DNA of 62,676 bases. Origin: Pseudoalteromonas luteoviolacea (lineage in GTDB: Bacteria > Pseudomonadota > Gammaproteobacteria > Enterobacterales > Alteromonadaceae). Under the pieces are notes generated by a model. It did not search any database and was not told the DNA's origin. It was given only the letters and a program-made list of their open reading frames with translations. Numbering within the stretch: position 1 is the first letter of the stretch; each line of letters starts with the position of its first letter. The translations under genes and the position numbers were made by a program. Where the stretch lies: positions 1 through 62,676 of the forward strand of contig NZ_JAKFZS010000033.1 in assembly GCF_021654285.1 (NCBI RefSeq), in the 5' to 3' direction. Positions 62,621 to 62,676 of the stretch are shown here, one piece after another.

Positions 62621-62676
62621 TTCGAAGATGAAGTTCGAAGATGAAGTTCGAAGATGAAGTTCGAAGATGAAGTTCG
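62621..62676. repeat. 13-bp tandem repeat running off the window
   Basis: The unit TTCGAAGATGAAG occurs four times in full (62621-62672) and then the first four bases repeat at the window edge. Its total length cannot be told here. It lies about 270 bases after miaE. The unit includes the palindrome TTCGAA. Confidence 0.95.

Noticed and set aside
1..62676. tRNA, rRNA, prophage, toxin-antitoxin or restriction genes
   Set aside because: No sequence or protein motif of these kinds was found on either strand.

Overview
The window looks like chromosomal DNA of a marine gammaproteobacterium of the Alteromonadales, most like Pseudoalteromonas. This rests on the low GC content, the many exported peptidases and lipoproteins, a rhombosortase, c-di-GMP and chemotaxis genes, a PepSY-type iron reductase operon, and purEK, maeA and miaE of gammaproteobacterial type. 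The genus is an inference. I see no rRNA, tRNA, CRISPR array, prophage or intact insertion sequence.

Layout. 1-2.8 kb: an unassigned stretch, a DUF2628-like membrane protein and an unrecognised protein built from two copies of one domain. 2.9-7.4 kb: a secreted S15-type peptidase divergent from a membrane-bound CadC-like regulator, with a 10-bp direct repeat between them. 7.4-13.8 kb: an eight-copy octamer repeat, a chemoreceptor with a duplicated sensor region, and a 1189-residue FG-GAP/VCBS-type lipoprotein. 14.4-20.6 kb: an Amt ammonium-transporter/GGDEF fusion with a TTG start, an orphan betaine-type binding protein, a small exported protein, a TSUP permease, and mesX (DUF1852) followed by what looks like the last codons of a deleted mesD. 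20.8-24.7 kb: a secreted beta-lactamase-fold hydrolase, a Prx5 peroxiredoxin and asnB. 24.9-28.9 kb: a translationally coupled operon pxpB-pxpC-DUF969-DUF979-pcp for pyroglutamyl peptide and 5-oxoproline use, lacking pxpA. 29.1-32.2 kb: an M17 leucyl aminopeptidase with a signal peptide, and an exported MsrA-thioredoxin-MsrB fusion. 32.3-37.9 kb: small and decaying genes (a frameshifted Nudix gene, a twice-frameshifted BAAT-type hydrolase), an alpha/beta hydrolase, an M1-like metallopeptidase and a 57-residue glycine-rich membrane protein. 38.2-40.5 kb: a PepSY operon behind a Fur-box-like site. 40.5-43.3 kb: a 7TM-DISM diguanylate cyclase, then a TetR regulator divergent from a small membrane protein with two palindromic operators. 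43.4-46.1 kb: purEK and a YeiH-type transporter. 46.3-53.2 kb: an S9 peptidase lipoprotein, rhombosortase, gamma-glutamyltransferase and malic enzyme. 53.3-62.7 kb: an SBP-like protein, a Cys-rich secreted protein, a giant hybrid histidine kinase, a SIMPL protein, a MAPEG/sulfotransferase pair, miaE, and a 13-bp tandem repeat running off the end.

The common thread is peptide and amino-acid use. Exported peptidases (S15, S9, M1-like, M17, GGT) would release peptides, gamma-glutamyl groups and amino acids. Pcp and PxpBC then handle pyroglutamate, AsnB and the Amt fusion deal with nitrogen, and maeA feeds carbon to pyruvate. A second thread is signalling (two GGDEF proteins, a chemoreceptor, a propeller hybrid kinase, a CadC-like regulator).

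I did not find a clear new multi-gene system. The best leads are the orphan mesX with its mesD remnant, the two-copy unknown protein, the TetR/small-membrane-protein switch, and the octamer repeat upstream of the chemoreceptor.
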